Assembly (NCBI GenBank): GCA_934229385.1
Contig: CAKQDH010000006.1
Coordinates: 1-64,000, forward strand
Direction of reading: 5' to 3'
Source of the DNA: an uncultured Oenococcus sp.
GTDB taxonomy: Bacteria; Bacillota; Bacilli; Lactobacillales; Lactobacillaceae
Length of the DNA: 64,000 nucleotides
The notes under the pieces: model-generated
What the model was told of the DNA's origin: nothing
The model's input: the letters and a program-made list of their open reading frames with translations, nothing else
Database searches by the model: none
Shown: piece after piece, positions 18,826-28,718 of the stretch
Layout: the number at the start of each line of letters is the position of its first letter
How positions within the stretch are numbered: position 1 is the stretch's first letter
Made by a program: the position numbers and the translations under genes

Positions 18826-19835
18826 TAGTTTCCTCTAATTATTACTTTTTGTTTTCCCTTAATAATTTTTCCCACAATAAAAAATTTTTTATTATTTTTC
18901 TTAAAAATTTTTATAGCTTTTTTAAGTTTATTTTTATGAACTACTAGTACCATTCCTAATCCTAGATTGAAAGTATTCTCCATGTCTTTAAAAGAAAGCT
19001 GTCCCAGTACTTGTAGATCCTTCATTATATTAGGAACTTTCCATTTTTGAATATTAAATATGGCTGATAGATTTTTTGGTAAAATGCGTGACATATTTTC
19101 TATTAATCCTCCACCGGTAATATGAGCTATGGCAGTTATAAGGCCTTGTTTAATTAGGGGGTAAACAGTTTTAAAATATATAGCAGTTGGTTTTAGTAAT
19201 TCTTGGGCTAAACTTATTTTGCTATGTGGTAATTTATCATTTAATTTGTAATTATTTTCTTTAAATAAAATGTCTCTAACTAAACTAAAACCGTTAGAGT
19301 GCAATCCGTTAGAAGGTAAGCCAATTAAAATATCTCCAGTTTTCAAATTATTAGTTTTTAATAGTTGCTTTTTGTTAGCAATGCCGACAGCAAAGCCTGC
19401 TAAATCATAATGGCCATCTGGATACATGCTTGGCATTTCGGCTGTTTCTCCACCAATTAATTTGCTTTTTGCTTGTGAAACCCCTTTTAAAATCCCTGAT
19501 AAAATTTTTCTTCCCTTTTTATTATTTAGATGTCCAATTCCTAAGTAATCTAGGAAAAATAATGGCTTGGCGCCTTGAGCCAAAATGTCGTTAATACACA
19601 TTGCTACTAAGTCTATTCCAATTGTTTCATGAATGTTTGCCCTATTAGCGATTAATAATTTTGTCCCCACCCCATCAGTTGAAGAAACTAAAATTGGGTT
19701 TTTGTATTTTGAAAAGTTAAGCGGAAACGTTCCTGCAAAGGATCCTAATTGTTTATTATGTGAATCCCTTTTTATTTCTTTAATAAATTTATGCCCTGCT
19801 TCAATATCGACACCAGCTTTTTTATATGCATCCAT
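18825..19835 (-). CDS. purM: Phosphoribosylformylglycinamidine cyclo-ligase (AIR synthetase)
   Basis: Closes the imidazole ring (fifth step) with ATP. DAYKKAGVDIEAGH at the start, STDGVGTKL, DLVAMCINDILAQGAKPLFFLDY, GGETAEMPSMYPDGHYDLAGF and ITGGGLIENM are the standard family blocks. 336 residues is full length. It lies 2 bp after purF; the short repeat AGACTCTCTTT is present twice across this junction. Confidence 0.95.
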   Translation of the reverse strand: MDAYKKAGVDIEAGHKFIKEIKRDSHNKQLGSFAGTFPLNFSKYKNPILVSSTDGVGTKLLIANRANIHETIGIDLVAMCINDILAQGAKPLFFLDYLGIGHLNNKKGRKILSGILKGVSQAKSKLIGGETAEMPSMYPDGHYDLAGFAVGIANKKQLLKTNNLKTGDILIGLPSNGLHSNGFSLVRDILFKENNYKLNDKLPHSKISLAQELLKPTAIYFKTVYPLIKQGLITAIAHITGGGLIENMSRILPKNLSAIFNIQKWKVPNIMKDLQVLGQLSFKDMENTFNLGLGMVLVVHKNKLKKAIKIFKKNNKKFFIVGKIIKGKQKVIIRGN

Positions 19836-19837
19836 TT

Positions 19838-21289
19838 TTAGACTCTCTTTAGACTCTCTTTTAATAATTGTTTTTGTTCTTGTTTATAAGCTTTGTCATA
19901 ATCATATAATGGTGTAGGATAATGACCATTAAAATAAGCTACACAAAGCCCTCCATTAGGAGCAGAAGTTTTTAATCCTACTGATTTTATTAGGCCTTTT
20001 ATGCTTAAGAATCCTAACGAATTGGCTTGAAAAATTTTTCGCATTTGTTTAACCGTTTTATGGGCTGCTATAAGTTCACTTATATGTTGAATATCGATTC
20101 CATAAAAACACGGATACCTAAGAGGTGGAGAAGCAATCCGTAAGTGAACTTCAGAGGCGCCTGCATGTTTTAATAGCTTTACAATTCTTTTACTTGTAGT
20201 CCCTCTTACGATCGAATCGTCTACTAAAACCACTTTTTTTCCTGCTACTACACCTTTAACTGGGGATAATTTCATATCAACGCCTTGTTGACGAAGTTCT
20301 TGGGTAGGCTCAATAAACGTTCGAGAAGAATATTGATTTTTAATTAGCCCCATTTCATAAGGTAATCCACTCTCTTCAGCATATCCAATAGCTGCAGATA
20401 AGGAAGAATTAGGGACCCCGGTTACTATATCGGCTTTTACTGGATGCTCTTTTGCTAACCGTTTACCCATTTTTTTTCGAGCAGCATGAATATTTACTCC
20501 ATATATATCAGAATCAGGTCGAGAAAAATAAATATATTCCATAGAACAAATTGCTAACTGGGTATGGTTAGTGTACCTTTCTACATGGATGCCAGAATCA
20601 TCAATTTTTATCAATTGTCCAGGTTTTATATCAAATTTAAATTGAGCTCCAACAGCATTTAAAGCGCAAGTTTCACTACATACTACATAACCACCAGAAG
20701 GTAATTGTCCGACTACCAAAGGCCTAAATCCATTAGGATCTAGGGCAGCATATAAGCGATCTTTTGTGATTATTAGAAAAGCAAATCCACCCTTAATAAT
20801 TTTAAGAGATTCTTTTACTTTGTTGTCTAAGCGTTTAGCTTTACTTAAACGTATTAAATGCATTATGTTTTCACTATCAGAACTAGATTGATAAATAGCT
20901 CCTTGTGATTCTAATTTTTTTCTTAAAGAAATAGCATTTGTTAAATTTCCATTATGAGCAATAGCAAATTGGGTATCACTAAAATTAAAGGGTAAAGGCT
21001 GAATATTTTCTAAAACATTATTGCCTGCTGTTGAATATCTAACATGCCCCAAAGCTGCTGTGCTGGAGATTTTATCAAAAGTATTTGGTGAATTAAAAAC
21101 ATCATTTAACAAACCCAACCCTCTTTTAGTAAAAAGTTTTCCTTTGTTATTAATTGTAATTCCAGCACCTTCTTGTCCGCGATGTTGAAGAGCAAACAAA
21201 CCAATATAAGTGAGTTTGGCAGCGTTATTATTTCCCCAGATACCAAAAAGGCCACATTCTTCATTAAGGCTTCTTATTTCAGACTGCAC
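19838..21289 (-). CDS. purF: Amidophosphoribosyltransferase
   Basis: First committed purine step: converts PRPP and glutamine to phosphoribosylamine. The start chosen is GTG at 21289: AGGAG lies 7 nt upstream, and it gives an 11-residue propeptide (ending NEE) before the catalytic Cys of CGLFGIWG, as in Bacillus PurF. An in-frame TTG at 21307 would overlap the ribosome site. Class II glutaminase domain with RYSTAGNN and IAHNGNLTNA, then a phosphoribosyltransferase domain with VVLVDDSIVRGTTSK (PRPP loop). The CxxxC cluster residues expected near the C-terminus are partly visible (SPPLRYPCFYGID, GLCVAYF). It overlaps purL by 16 nt. Confidence 0.94.
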   Translation of the reverse strand: MQSEIRSLNEECGLFGIWGNNNAAKLTYIGLFALQHRGQEGAGITINNKGKLFTKRGLGLLNDVFNSPNTFDKISSTAALGHVRYSTAGNNVLENIQPLPFNFSDTQFAIAHNGNLTNAISLRKKLESQGAIYQSSSDSENIMHLIRLSKAKRLDNKVKESLKIIKGGFAFLIITKDRLYAALDPNGFRPLVVGQLPSGGYVVCSETCALNAVGAQFKFDIKPGQLIKIDDSGIHVERYTNHTQLAICSMEYIYFSRPDSDIYGVNIHAARKKMGKRLAKEHPVKADIVTGVPNSSLSAAIGYAEESGLPYEMGLIKNQYSSRTFIEPTQELRQQGVDMKLSPVKGVVAGKKVVLVDDSIVRGTTSKRIVKLLKHAGASEVHLRIASPPLRYPCFYGIDIQHISELIAAHKTVKQMRKIFQANSLGFLSIKGLIKSVGLKTSAPNGGLCVAYFNGHYPTPLYDYDKAYKQEQKQLLKESLKRV

Positions 21290-23496
21290 GGCATTGCTCC
21301 TTTCCAAATATGAAATGCCTTACTCGTATTAATATCAAAATAGTTTTCAGAAGTTTTAACATTTATATGGTTATCGTTAGTTACATGACCTAAATAGTGG
21401 GCATTTTTACCTGTAATTTGTTTAAATTGTGGTTCATTCCTTTTTGGTATTGATACTAAAAATCTAGACTGGCTTTCTGAAAAGAATTCTTTAGTTTTTA
21501 AATTACTCTTTAAATTTACTCCTAAATGTTTTCCAAAGCAGCTTTCTGCGATTGCAATAATTAAGCCTCCTTCAGAAATATCATGAACACTGTGTAAAAG
21601 GTCTTTCTTATTTAATGAATGAACTATTTGCTGAATTTTATATTCATAAGCTAAATTAAAAGAAAAGAGTTTTCCATTAATTTTTCCTAGTTGCATTTTT
21701 TGAATTTCTGAGCCATTAAATGCATTTTGTGTTTGACCAATTACGTAAACTAGGTCTCCTTCACTTTGAAAATTTTGAGTAATAATATGTTTTAGATTTT
21801 TAACTAATCCTACCATTCCTATCATGGGAGTTGGATAGATAGGAATATTATTATATTCATTATTTAAAGAGACATTACCAGAAATAATGGGAGTATGGAA
21901 AACTTTTGCAGCTTTAGAAATACCGATTGTAGCTTTATCTAATTCATAGAATTGTTCTGGTTTAGTTGGATTCCCAAAATTTAAACAATCTGTAATACCT
22001 AAAGGGGTAGCTCCTGAAGCAACAATATTTCTGGCTGCTTCGGCAACTGCAATTTGGCCACCTATTTCTGGATTTAAATATAAATATCTTCCATTCACAT
22101 CAGTAGTTATTGATAAAGCTTTATTATAATGGCGGATACGAATTATTGCTGCATCAGAACCCGGTCCGACAAGAGTATTGGTTTGAACTTGAGAATCATA
22201 GGTTTGATAAATGTTTTCTTTAGAAGCAATTGTTAATTGCTTTAACATTCCTTCTAAGGTTTTATTTGGAGATAAAATTTTAGGATTATATTGCTGACCC
22301 TTTAACTTTACTAAATGTTTAGGCTTTACGGATTTACGATGATAAACAGGCGCTTGTGAATCTAATGAATTAATGGGGACGCTAGCTACTAAATTTTGAT
22401 GATAAAATAATTTATATTGATGATTATTAGTTACGTGGCCAATTATTACAGCCTCTACGCCATGCTTAGAAAAAGTATTTATAATTTCTTTTTCGGTACC
22501 AGCTTTGATGCATAAGAGCATTCTTTCTTGAGATTCAGAAAGCATAATATCAAAGGCACTCATATTCTTTTCTCTTTTTGGTACTAGGTCGAGGTTTAGA
22601 TTAATACCGTTTCCTCCGGCTTTGGATCCCATTTCAGCTGAAGAAGAAACTAAACCTGCTGCACCCATATCTTGGATGCCAATTACTGATTTATGATGAT
22701 TTTTTATGGCGTCTAAGCAAGCTTCCATAACAAGTTTTTCAGTAAAAGGATCACCAACTTGGATAGCGGAACGTTGACTTTTATGTTTAGAATCAAATTG
22801 AGAAGAAGCAAATGAAGCACCATTAATACCGTCGCGACCGGTTTTAGCTCCTACATACAAGATACTATTACCTGTTCCTTTAGCAGCCCCTATTTCGATA
22901 TCCTTTAAATTCATCAAGCCTACACACATGACATTTACTAAAGGATTGTTTTTATAATTATCATCAAAAGTTGTATCTCCCCCTACCGTAGGAACACCTA
23001 TACAATTTCCATAAGAACTAATACCAGCTACGATTTGTGAAATTAAATATTTATCGTTATCGTTTTTAGGTTCCATAAAACGCAGACTATCTAAACAAGC
23101 GATAGGTCTGGCACCCATAGAAAAAATATCTCTAAGAATGCCGCCTACTCCTGTTGTAGCTCCTTGAAATGGCTCTACAGCTGAAGGATGGTTATGGCTT
23201 TCTGCTTTAAAAACTACTCCTTGATGATCACCGATATCAATGATTCCAGCCCCTTCGCCCGGTCCTTTTATAACTTGTTTATTAGAATTTGGGAGCCTTT
23301 TTAAAACAGATTTAGAATTTTTATATGAACAATGTTCGCTCCACATACCAGAATACAGACCAATTTCAGTATAATTTGGTAAGCGGTGTAAAAATTTTTC
23401 AACTATTAACTGATATTCACCATCAGTAAGTCCTATTTTTTGGTAAATTTTTGAATTTTTAATTTCTTTAGGACTAATTTCTTTTTCTATATTCAT
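21274..23496 (-). CDS. purL: Phosphoribosylformylglycinamidine synthase subunit II
   Basis: Synthetase subunit of FGAM synthase (fourth step), working with PurQ (glutaminase) and PurS. The start is set at the ATG of MNIEKEIS (23496), which has AAAGGGAT upstream and fits the family N-terminus; a longer frame to 23565 only adds sequence overlapping purQ. Blocks such as [52 protein letters not shown] and [15 protein letters not shown] are present. About 740 residues is the small PurL type that needs PurS. It overlaps purQ by 23 nt. Confidence 0.95.
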   Translation of the reverse strand: MNIEKEISPKEIKNSKIYQKIGLTDGEYQLIVEKFLHRLPNYTEIGLYSGMWSEHCSYKNSKSVLKRLPNSNKQVIKGPGEGAGIIDIGDHQGVVFKAESHNHPSAVEPFQGATTGVGGILRDIFSMGARPIACLDSLRFMEPKNDNDKYLISQIVAGISSYGNCIGVPTVGGDTTFDDNYKNNPLVNVMCVGLMNLKDIEIGAAKGTGNSILYVGAKTGRDGINGASFASSQFDSKHKSQRSAIQVGDPFTEKLVMEACLDAIKNHHKSVIGIQDMGAAGLVSSSAEMGSKAGGNGINLNLDLVPKREKNMSAFDIMLSESQERMLLCIKAGTEKEIINTFSKHGVEAVIIGHVTNNHQYKLFYHQNLVASVPINSLDSQAPVYHRKSVKPKHLVKLKGQQYNPKILSPNKTLEGMLKQLTIASKENIYQTYDSQVQTNTLVGPGSDAAIIRIRHYNKALSITTDVNGRYLYLNPEIGGQIAVAEAARNIVASGATPLGITDCLNFGNPTKPEQFYELDKATIGISKAAKVFHTPIISGNVSLNNEYNNIPIYPTPMIGMVGLVKNLKHIITQNFQSEGDLVYVIGQTQNAFNGSEIQKMQLGKINGKLFSFNLAYEYKIQQIVHSLNKKDLLHSVHDISEGGLIIAIAESCFGKHLGVNLKSNLKTKEFFSESQSRFLVSIPKRNEPQFKQITGKNAHYLGHVTNDNHINVKTSENYFDINTSKAFHIWKGAMPCSLK

Positions 23497-24172
23497 AAAC
23501 CATCCCTTTATTTTTAATTTTTTTAACGAGAGAATAAAAAATGCCACAACCATCATGGGAGCCAAGAATATCTTCTACGGCCCTTTCTGGATGAGGCATC
23601 ATGCCTAAAATATTACCTTTTTTGTTAGTTATTCCAGCTATATTAGCTATACTTCCATTAGGGTTATTTTTATAAGAAAAAATAATTTGATGATTTTTTT
23701 GTAAATTTTTTAAAGTTTTAAAATTACAAAAGTAATTGCCTTCATTATGAGCAATAGGTAAAGTTATGGTTTGTTTATAGTTATATTGTGAAGTGAAACT
23801 CGTGTGGATATTATTGACATGGATTTTTTCTGATTGACATATAAATTTTGCAGAAATATTTTTTTGTAAGCTTCCCGGAAGCAGTCCAATTTCAGTTAAT
23901 ATTTGAAAACCATTACAGATTCCTAAAATTGGTTTTCCTTCATTAGCGAATTTTTTTAGAGCAGGGATAATTGGAGAAAAACTAGCAATCGCCCCACTTC
24001 TTAAATAATCACCATAGGAAAAACCACCGGGGATTAAAATTACATCAAAACCCTTTAAATCTTGTTTTTTATATGAAATTAGGCTTACGTTTTCTTTGAT
24101 AATATCTTTTATAGCGTAATAAAGATCCATCTCACAATTAGATCCAGGAAAATTTATAATCGCAAATTTCAT
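23474..24172 (-). CDS. purQ: Phosphoribosylformylglycinamidine synthase subunit I (glutaminase)
   Basis: Class I glutamine amidotransferase that feeds ammonia to Pur[11 protein letters not shown], the oxyanion segment [17 protein letters not shown], nucleophile elbow [13 protein letters not shown] (catalytic Cys) and [11 protein letters not shown] (catalytic His and Glu) are intact. 232 residues is normal. Overlaps purS at its start and purL at its end by a few bases. Confidence 0.95.
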   Translation of the reverse strand: MKFAIINFPGSNCEMDLYYAIKDIIKENVSLISYKKQDLKGFDVILIPGGFSYGDYLRSGAIASFSPIIPALKKFANEGKPILGICNGFQILTEIGLLPGSLQKNISAKFICQSEKIHVNNIHTSFTSQYNYKQTITLPIAHNEGNYFCNFKTLKNLQKNHQIIFSYKNNPNGSIANIAGITNKKGNILGMMPHPERAVEDILGSHDGCGIFYSLVKKIKNKGMVYEYRKRN

Positions 24173-24432
24173 TTAATTTCTTCTTTTTTTAAAATTTGGT
24201 AATGATAACTTTCCATATTAACGTTAGCTAAAAGTTTGTCACAAATTTCGTTAATTTCGCTATCAGCCTGTTTGAAATTTTTTGAAGAAAGTCGAAGCTC
24301 GAAATATTTCCCCATCTTTACATTTTTAACATCGTCGTACCCTAAATGCTTAATCGCTTTATGGACGGCTTGAGCTTCTGGATTTAAAATTGATTTTTTA
24401 TAATTTATATGTATTTTAGCAAGATATGTCAT
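24169..24432 (-). CDS. purS: Phosphoribosylformylglycinamidine synthase subunit PurS
   Basis: Small subunit that bridges PurL and PurQ. The pattern [38 protein letters not shown], quoted here only by its ends ([20 protein letters not shown]), matches the family; 87 residues is usual. It overlaps purC by one base and purQ by four. Confidence 0.93.
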   Translation of the reverse strand: MTYLAKIHINYKKSILNPEAQAVHKAIKHLGYDDVKNVKMGKYFELRLSSKNFKQADSEINEICDKLLANVNMESYHYQILKKEEIK

Positions 24433-25160
24433 TAAGCAATCTCTACTTCTTTTAGCCGTTTTAAGATTTCTTGATAAGCTTTTGTTAAAGAGCCGCTTTC
24501 TTTGCGAAAGACATCCTTATCTAATGATTTCTTTGTTTTTTTATCTACTAAACGGCAACTATCAGGAGAAATCTCATCTGCCAAAATTAATTTATTATTT
24601 TCGTCTATACCAAATTCCACTTTAAAATCGATTAAAGAGATATTCATTTCAGAAAAAATTTTTGAAAGCCTCTTATTTATTTTTAAAATATAAGTTTTCA
24701 TTAAAGTTAATTGATCTTTATTAGCAATTTCTAAGGTTTGTATTTCAGAGTCATTTATAAAAGGATCATCTAATTTATCACTTTTATAATAAAATTCAAT
24801 GATTGGTTTTTTAAATTTTGTTAAATAGAGAAGATTAAATCTTTTTTGAATACTACCTGAAGCAAAATTTCGAATGACAGTTTCTAGGGGAATAATATTA
24901 ACTTTTTTTACTAACTGATTATTATCATCAATTTTTTTTATAAAATGGTTTTTAATGCCATGTTGGGTTAAATCATTAAATATAAAACTAGAAATATTGC
25001 AATCTATTTTGCCTTTATTTGCAAACTTAACTTTTTTTTTGCCATTTAAAGCAGTAACTTGATCCATATAATGGACCCATAAGGTATTAGGCTTATTAGT
25101 AGAAAACATTTCTTTAGCTTTACCTTTATAGAGCAAGCTGTTTTTTTTATAATTGTCCAT
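24432..25160 (-). CDS. purC: SAICAR synthetase
   Basis: Ligates aspartate to CAIR with ATP. Sequence blocks LLYKGKAKEMF, VHYMDQVTALNG, VIPLETVIRNFASGS (here NIIPLETVIRN), LIDFKVEFGID, LADEISPDSCRL identify the family. 242 residues is normal. Third gene of the operon, 4 bp after purK. Confidence 0.95.
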   Translation of the reverse strand: MDNYKKNSLLYKGKAKEMFSTNKPNTLWVHYMDQVTALNGKKKVKFANKGKIDCNISSFIFNDLTQHGIKNHFIKKIDDNNQLVKKVNIIPLETVIRNFASGSIQKRFNLLYLTKFKKPIIEFYYKSDKLDDPFINDSEIQTLEIANKDQLTLMKTYILKINKRLSKIFSEMNISLIDFKVEFGIDENNKLILADEISPDSCRLVDKKTKKSLDKDVFRKESGSLTKAYQEILKRLKEVEIA

Positions 25161-25164
25161 TTTT

Positions 25165-26295
25165 TCAATTTTCTCCTTTAAGTTTAGAAACAGAACTTAT
25201 TAAGTTTTGTACATCATTGCCTAAAATAGTTACATGGCCCATTTTTCGTTGAGGCCTAATTTCTGCTTTTCCATAATCATGAAAATGCCATTCTGGATGT
25301 TGGCTTAATAGATTCCTTGCTATAGTCAAGTCATTTCCTAGTAAATTTCTCATAATGGCTTTTTTATGTTGGAAAATGTGTGGAATAGGCAAACCACAAA
25401 TGCTTCTTATATGGGCTTCAAATTGTGATATGTTACAAGCTTCAATGGTATAATGCCCTGAGTTGTGAGGGCGAGGTGCTAATTCGTTAATTAGAAGTTC
25501 TTTGTCATTTATCACGAAGAATTCGATTCCCAAAACTCCATATAAATTAATATGTTGAGCAATTACTGTAGCATATTTCATAGCTTTTTTATGGATAGTT
25601 TTAGAAAACCTTCCTGGAGCAATAGTAGTATGTAAAATGTGGTTTAGGTGACGATTTTCTACTAAGGGAAAAATTATAATTTTGTTATTTATATCTCTGG
25701 TTACCATTATTGAAGCTTCGGCTATAAATTTTTTTCGTGCTTCTAAAATGCAATTAAAATTTTGGTAAAGCCTTTTTGCGTGATCGATATCATCTTTATT
25801 ATTTATGTCTTGTTGTCCATGGCCATCATATCCACCAGAAACTGTTTTTAATATTGCAGGATAGCCAATTTTTTTAATTGCCTTTAATAATGAATTCCTA
25901 TCGTAAACCGGAGCAAAATTAGTTACAGGCAAATTGCAATCTTTAATAAATCTTTTTTCATTTAAACGATTGCCAGTGACATGGAGTAAATTTGTCCCTT
26001 GGGGTAGGCTAGTTAGTTTTTGAACTTTAATTAGTGAATTTTCATCCACATTTTCAAATTCATAGGTCAATAAATCACTTTTTTTAGCTAATTGCATGAG
26101 AGATTTTAAGTCATCATATTCTGCTATTATTTGAAAATCAGCGATTTGTCCAGCTGGACAATTAGGGGTTGGATCTAAAACTCCAATTTTATAGCCCATA
26201 GATTTAGCAATTAAAGCCATCATTTGTCCTAATTGGCCTCCACCCACAATTCCGATCGTAGAAGGTGGTAAAAAAGTTTTAATTGAGTTTGGCAT
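25165..26295 (-). CDS. purK: N5-carboxyaminoimidazole ribonucleotide synthase
   Basis: ATP-grasp enzyme that carboxylates AIR to N5-[23 protein letters not shown] at the N-terminus, [17 protein letters not shown], and the [17 protein letters not shown] block are typical; 376 residues is full length. The start ATG overlaps the end of purE by 17 nt, indicating coupling with its partner enzyme. Confidence 0.95.
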   Translation of the reverse strand: MPNSIKTFLPPSTIGIVGGGQLGQMMALIAKSMGYKIGVLDPTPNCPAGQIADFQIIAEYDDLKSLMQLAKKSDLLTYEFENVDENSLIKVQKLTSLPQGTNLLHVTGNRLNEKRFIKDCNLPVTNFAPVYDRNSLLKAIKKIGYPAILKTVSGGYDGHGQQDINNKDDIDHAKRLYQNFNCILEARKKFIAEASIMVTRDINNKIIIFPLVENRHLNHILHTTIAPGRFSKTIHKKAMKYATVIAQHINLYGVLGIEFFVINDKELLINELAPRPHNSGHYTIEACNISQFEAHIRSICGLPIPHIFQHKKAIMRNLLGNDLTIARNLLSQHPEWHFHDYGKAEIRPQRKMGHVTILGNDVQNLISSVSKLKGEN

Positions 26296-26767
26296 TACTT
26301 TTTTTTGCCTCTAATTTTTGTTCTTTTTTAAATTGAACTAGCTTTTGGGTAATCTCTTTATTACTAGTGGAAATAATTTGAGCGGCTAGAAGTGCTGCAT
26401 TTTTAGCTCCGGAATTTCCTATACTAACGGTAGCTACGGGAGCTCCGAAAGGCATCTGAACAATTGAGAGCAAAGAGTCAATTCCATTCAAAGTATGGGT
26501 TTTAATAGGAACACCTATAACAGGCAAAGTTGTATTTGCTGCGATCATTCCAGGAAGATGAGCTGCTCCGCCGGCGCCAGCTATTATTACTTTTAGTCCC
26601 CTTTTTTGAGCATTTTTTCCAAAAGCCTGTAACTCGTCTGGCATTCGATGAGCAGAAATTACATGTTTTTCATAAGAAATCCCTAATTTGTCAAGTTGTA
26701 AACAAGCTAATTTCATGGTAGACCAATCAGAAATTGACCCCATAAGAATGCCAACAGTTTCTTTCAT
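26279..26767 (-). CDS. purE: N5-CAIR mutase
   Basis: Moves the carboxyl group of N5-CAIR to give CAIR. Class I PurE signature [25 protein letters not shown] and [16 protein letters not shown] are visible; 162 residues. First gene of the purine operon, with AAAGG about 12 nt before ATG and a promoter plus two PurBox-like sites upstream. Confidence 0.96.
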   Translation of the reverse strand: MKETVGILMGSISDWSTMKLACLQLDKLGISYEKHVISAHRMPDELQAFGKNAQKRGLKVIIAGAGGAAHLPGMIAANTTLPVIGVPIKTHTLNGIDSLLSIVQMPFGAPVATVSIGNSGAKNAALLAAQIISTSNKEITQKLVQFKKEQKLEAKKSNAKLN

Positions 26768-26804
26768 AAATATTTTTACCTTTCAAAATTAAGTTTGCTC
26801 TTAA

Positions 26805-26834
26805 ATATTAACTTAACAATATTGGTAAAGTCAA
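26805..26834 (-). promoter_or_regulatory. Promoter of the purine operon
   Basis: On the minus strand TTGACT (26829-26834) and TAATAT (26805-26810) are separated by 18 bp, about 40 bp before the purE start. It is the only clear promoter for the eleven-gene run. Confidence 0.7.
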
Positions 26835-26839
26835 TAAAA

Positions 26840-26852
26840 ATAGTTCGTTTTT
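26840..26852 (-). promoter_or_regulatory. PurBox-like site 1 (proximal)
   Basis: Minus-strand AAAAACGAACTAT fits the PurR box pattern AWWWCCGAACWWT with one mismatch (A for the first C). It sits just upstream of the -35 of the purE promoter. Confidence 0.55.
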
Positions 26853-26889
26853 TAAAGGAAAATTGCTTAAAAAAGGGTATATAAAAATT

Positions 26890-26902
26890 AAAGTTCGGAT
26901 TA
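26890..26902 (-). promoter_or_regulatory. PurBox-like site 2 (distal)
   Basis: Minus-strand TAATCCGAACTTT fits the PurR box core CCGAAC and its A/T flanks, deviating only at the first base. It has the same orientation as site 1, exactly 50 bp further upstream. Confidence 0.6.
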
Positions 26903-27084
26903 TCCAGGTTTATTAAAAAACTTTTTAATTTAAGAAGAAATTAGGTTTTGTTTTATTATTTAAAAATTAGTCTGTTTATTATTTTAATTTTTTTAATCAT
27001 AAAAAAAGCTTATAAAATGTGTTTTTTTATTTAATTAATTGAGGACAATTTTTATATAAATCTTAATAAAATTTGTTTTTAAAT

Positions 27085-27909
27085 TTAATTATTTTTGGTT
27101 ATATCTGAATTAAAATATCTTTTTGATAACTTTTTAAGTGTTCCTTGTGAGCGTAATTTTTTAATAGCTAAATTAACTTCGTTTTTTAATTTTGGTGATT
27201 TTTTACTTAAAAGAGCTGATACTTTGGCTGGTTTTTCTTCTTTAGGAGGTATGACTTGATATTTTAGCCCTTTTATAGAATTATTTTTCGCATAAGATTT
27301 CCATGCATCAATAGCATTTATCGTTCCTTTTACTCTTCCTTGTCTAATTAGAGATAAAGAAGTAACAAAATCTCCGGAAGGAATGATTTTAGCTTTAAAC
27401 TTTTTTGCTACTAATTCATTATTTGTACCAGTACCTTCAGCAAATTTGTGTCCTTTAATATCCTTTAAATTCTTAATACTTTGGTTGTTTTTTTTGGTTA
27501 TAAGCACTGTTTTGGAATAAATATAGGGAATAGAAAATAAAAAACTCTTTTTTCTTTCTGGTGTAATCGTAATATCGTTTAATATAATATCGAATTTTTT
27601 ACTACCTAAACCAGCCACTAATCCGTCCCATTTTGTTGGGATGAATATTGCTTTTAGTCCTAGTGTTTTAGCTATTTTTTTACCTAGATCAACTTCAAAA
27701 CCAGCTAATTTTCCGTTTTTACGGTAAGAATATGGAGCATAAGTTCCTTCTAAACCGATTGTAAGTTGGTGACTGTTGATTAGTTCTGCTTTATAAGAAT
27801 TAATTTTTTTATGGCTGTTATTTGGATGGAACAAGGTTAAAAAAGAAGTAGCTATTATTACTATAACCAATAATAACCAAATAAATTGTTTTAATCTTTT
27901 TCTAGTCAT
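27085..27909 (-). CDS. Amino acid (probably cystine) ABC transporter, substrate-binding protein
   Basis: Captures the substrate outside the membrane for the ABC importer encoded with it. A basic start and one hydrophobic segment (residues about 10-28) are followed by a type II periplasmic fold: LTIGLEGTYAPYSYR, LAGFEVDLGKKIAK, FDIILNDITITPERK, DAWKSYAKN. This is the polar amino acid/cystine subgroup; the downstream genes fit TcyABC. Odd: there is no lipobox cysteine after the hydrophobic segment (it reads TSFLTLFHPNN), so the protein should be anchored by an uncleaved helix or secreted. Last gene of three on the minus strand. Confidence 0.85.
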   Translation of the reverse strand: MTRKRLKQFIWLLLVIVIIATSFLTLFHPNNSHKKINSYKAELINSHQLTIGLEGTYAPYSYRKNGKLAGFEVDLGKKIAKTLGLKAIFIPTKWDGLVAGLGSKKFDIILNDITITPERKKSFLFSIPYIYSKTVLITKKNNQSIKNLKDIKGHKFAEGTGTNNELVAKKFKAKIIPSGDFVTSLSLIRQGRVKGTINAIDAWKSYAKNNSIKGLKYQVIPPKEEKPAKVSALLSKKSPKLKNEVNLAIKKLRSQGTLKKLSKRYFNSDITKNN

Positions 27910-27947
27910 TTTTACCTTTTTTGTATTAATTTAACTAAATTTAACTA

Positions 27948-28694
27948 TTAGATAAGATTACGAAAAGTTAATGCTGAGATAAAATTTTTTATACGCGAGT
28001 TATTGGTTTTAAAAAAATCATTAGTTAAACCGTTAAATAATAATTTTCCATCTTCTAAAAAGAATATTCTATCAGCTACTTTTTTAGCAAAAACTAAATT
28101 ATGGGTCACTATAATTAAAGACTGCCTTTTCTTAGCTAGGTGGGTTAAAATCTTTAAAATTTCTAATTCAATTTCTGGATCTAAAGCACTGGTGGGTTCA
28201 TCTAGTAAAATATATTCAGGATGCATTGCAAGCGATCTTACAATAGCGACTCGTTGGGCTTGGCCTCCAGAAAGTTGATGTGGATAGACATTGATTTTAT
28301 TTTTAAGGCCAACCTCATTCAATAATTTGGAAGCTTCTTTTTGGGCTAAGCTTCTTTTTTTATGGAGAACCTGAATTGGTCCCTCAATTACATTTCCTAA
28401 AACTGTTAAATGAGGGAACAGATTATATTCTTGAAATACCATTTCCGTTTTTTTACGAACTTTTAAAATCGTTTTATTAGAAATCTTTTTTTCAAAATCA
28501 ATGTCTTGACCGTCAAACAAATAGTGTCCTGATTCAGGGTGTTCTAAGAAATTTAAAGACCTTAACATGGTAGATTTACCGGAGCCAGAAGGTCCTAAGA
28601 TAACAGTAGTTTTTTGATTTAAAAATTGTGCGGTGATATTCTTTAAAACTAGATTATTACCAAAACTCTTTTTAACGTTAATTAATTTCAGCAT
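27948..28694 (-). CDS. Amino acid ABC transporter, ATP-binding protein
   Basis: Energises the importer. Walker A GPSGSGKST (about 33-41), Q-loop VFQEYNLFPHLTV, signature LSGGQAQRVAI, Walker B YILLDEPTSALD and the switch His in IIVTHN are all intact; 248 residues is standard for GlnQ/TcyC-type subunits. It lies 38 bp upstream of the binding protein and 24 bp after the permease. There is no C-terminal regulatory ACT/NIL domain, which sets it apart from methionine importers. Confidence 0.93.
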   Translation of the reverse strand: MLKLINVKKSFGNNLVLKNITAQFLNQKTTVILGPSGSGKSTMLRSLNFLEHPESGHYLFDGQDIDFEKKISNKTILKVRKKTEMVFQEYNLFPHLTVLGNVIEGPIQVLHKKRSLAQKEASKLLNEVGLKNKINVYPHQLSGGQAQRVAIVRSLAMHPEYILLDEPTSALDPEIELEILKILTHLAKKRQSLIIVTHNLVFAKKVADRIFFLEDGKLLFNGLTNDFFKTNNSRIKNFISALTFRNLI

Positions 28695-28718
28695 ACTTTT
28701 TTCCTATAAAAAAATTTT

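Noticed and set aside
21290-21307. TTG start for purF
   Set aside because: It would cover the AGGAG site and lengthen the propeptide; GTG at 21289 gives the 11-residue propeptide before the catalytic Cys.
23497-23565. Longer N-terminus for purL
   Set aside because: The added residues overlap purQ in another frame, have no family similarity, and the ATG at 23496 has a ribosome site.
26530-26721. Open frames on the strand opposite purE, purC, purN, glyA and pepC
   Set aside because: They lie wholly inside strongly supported genes and show no domain or ribosome site, so they are shadow frames.
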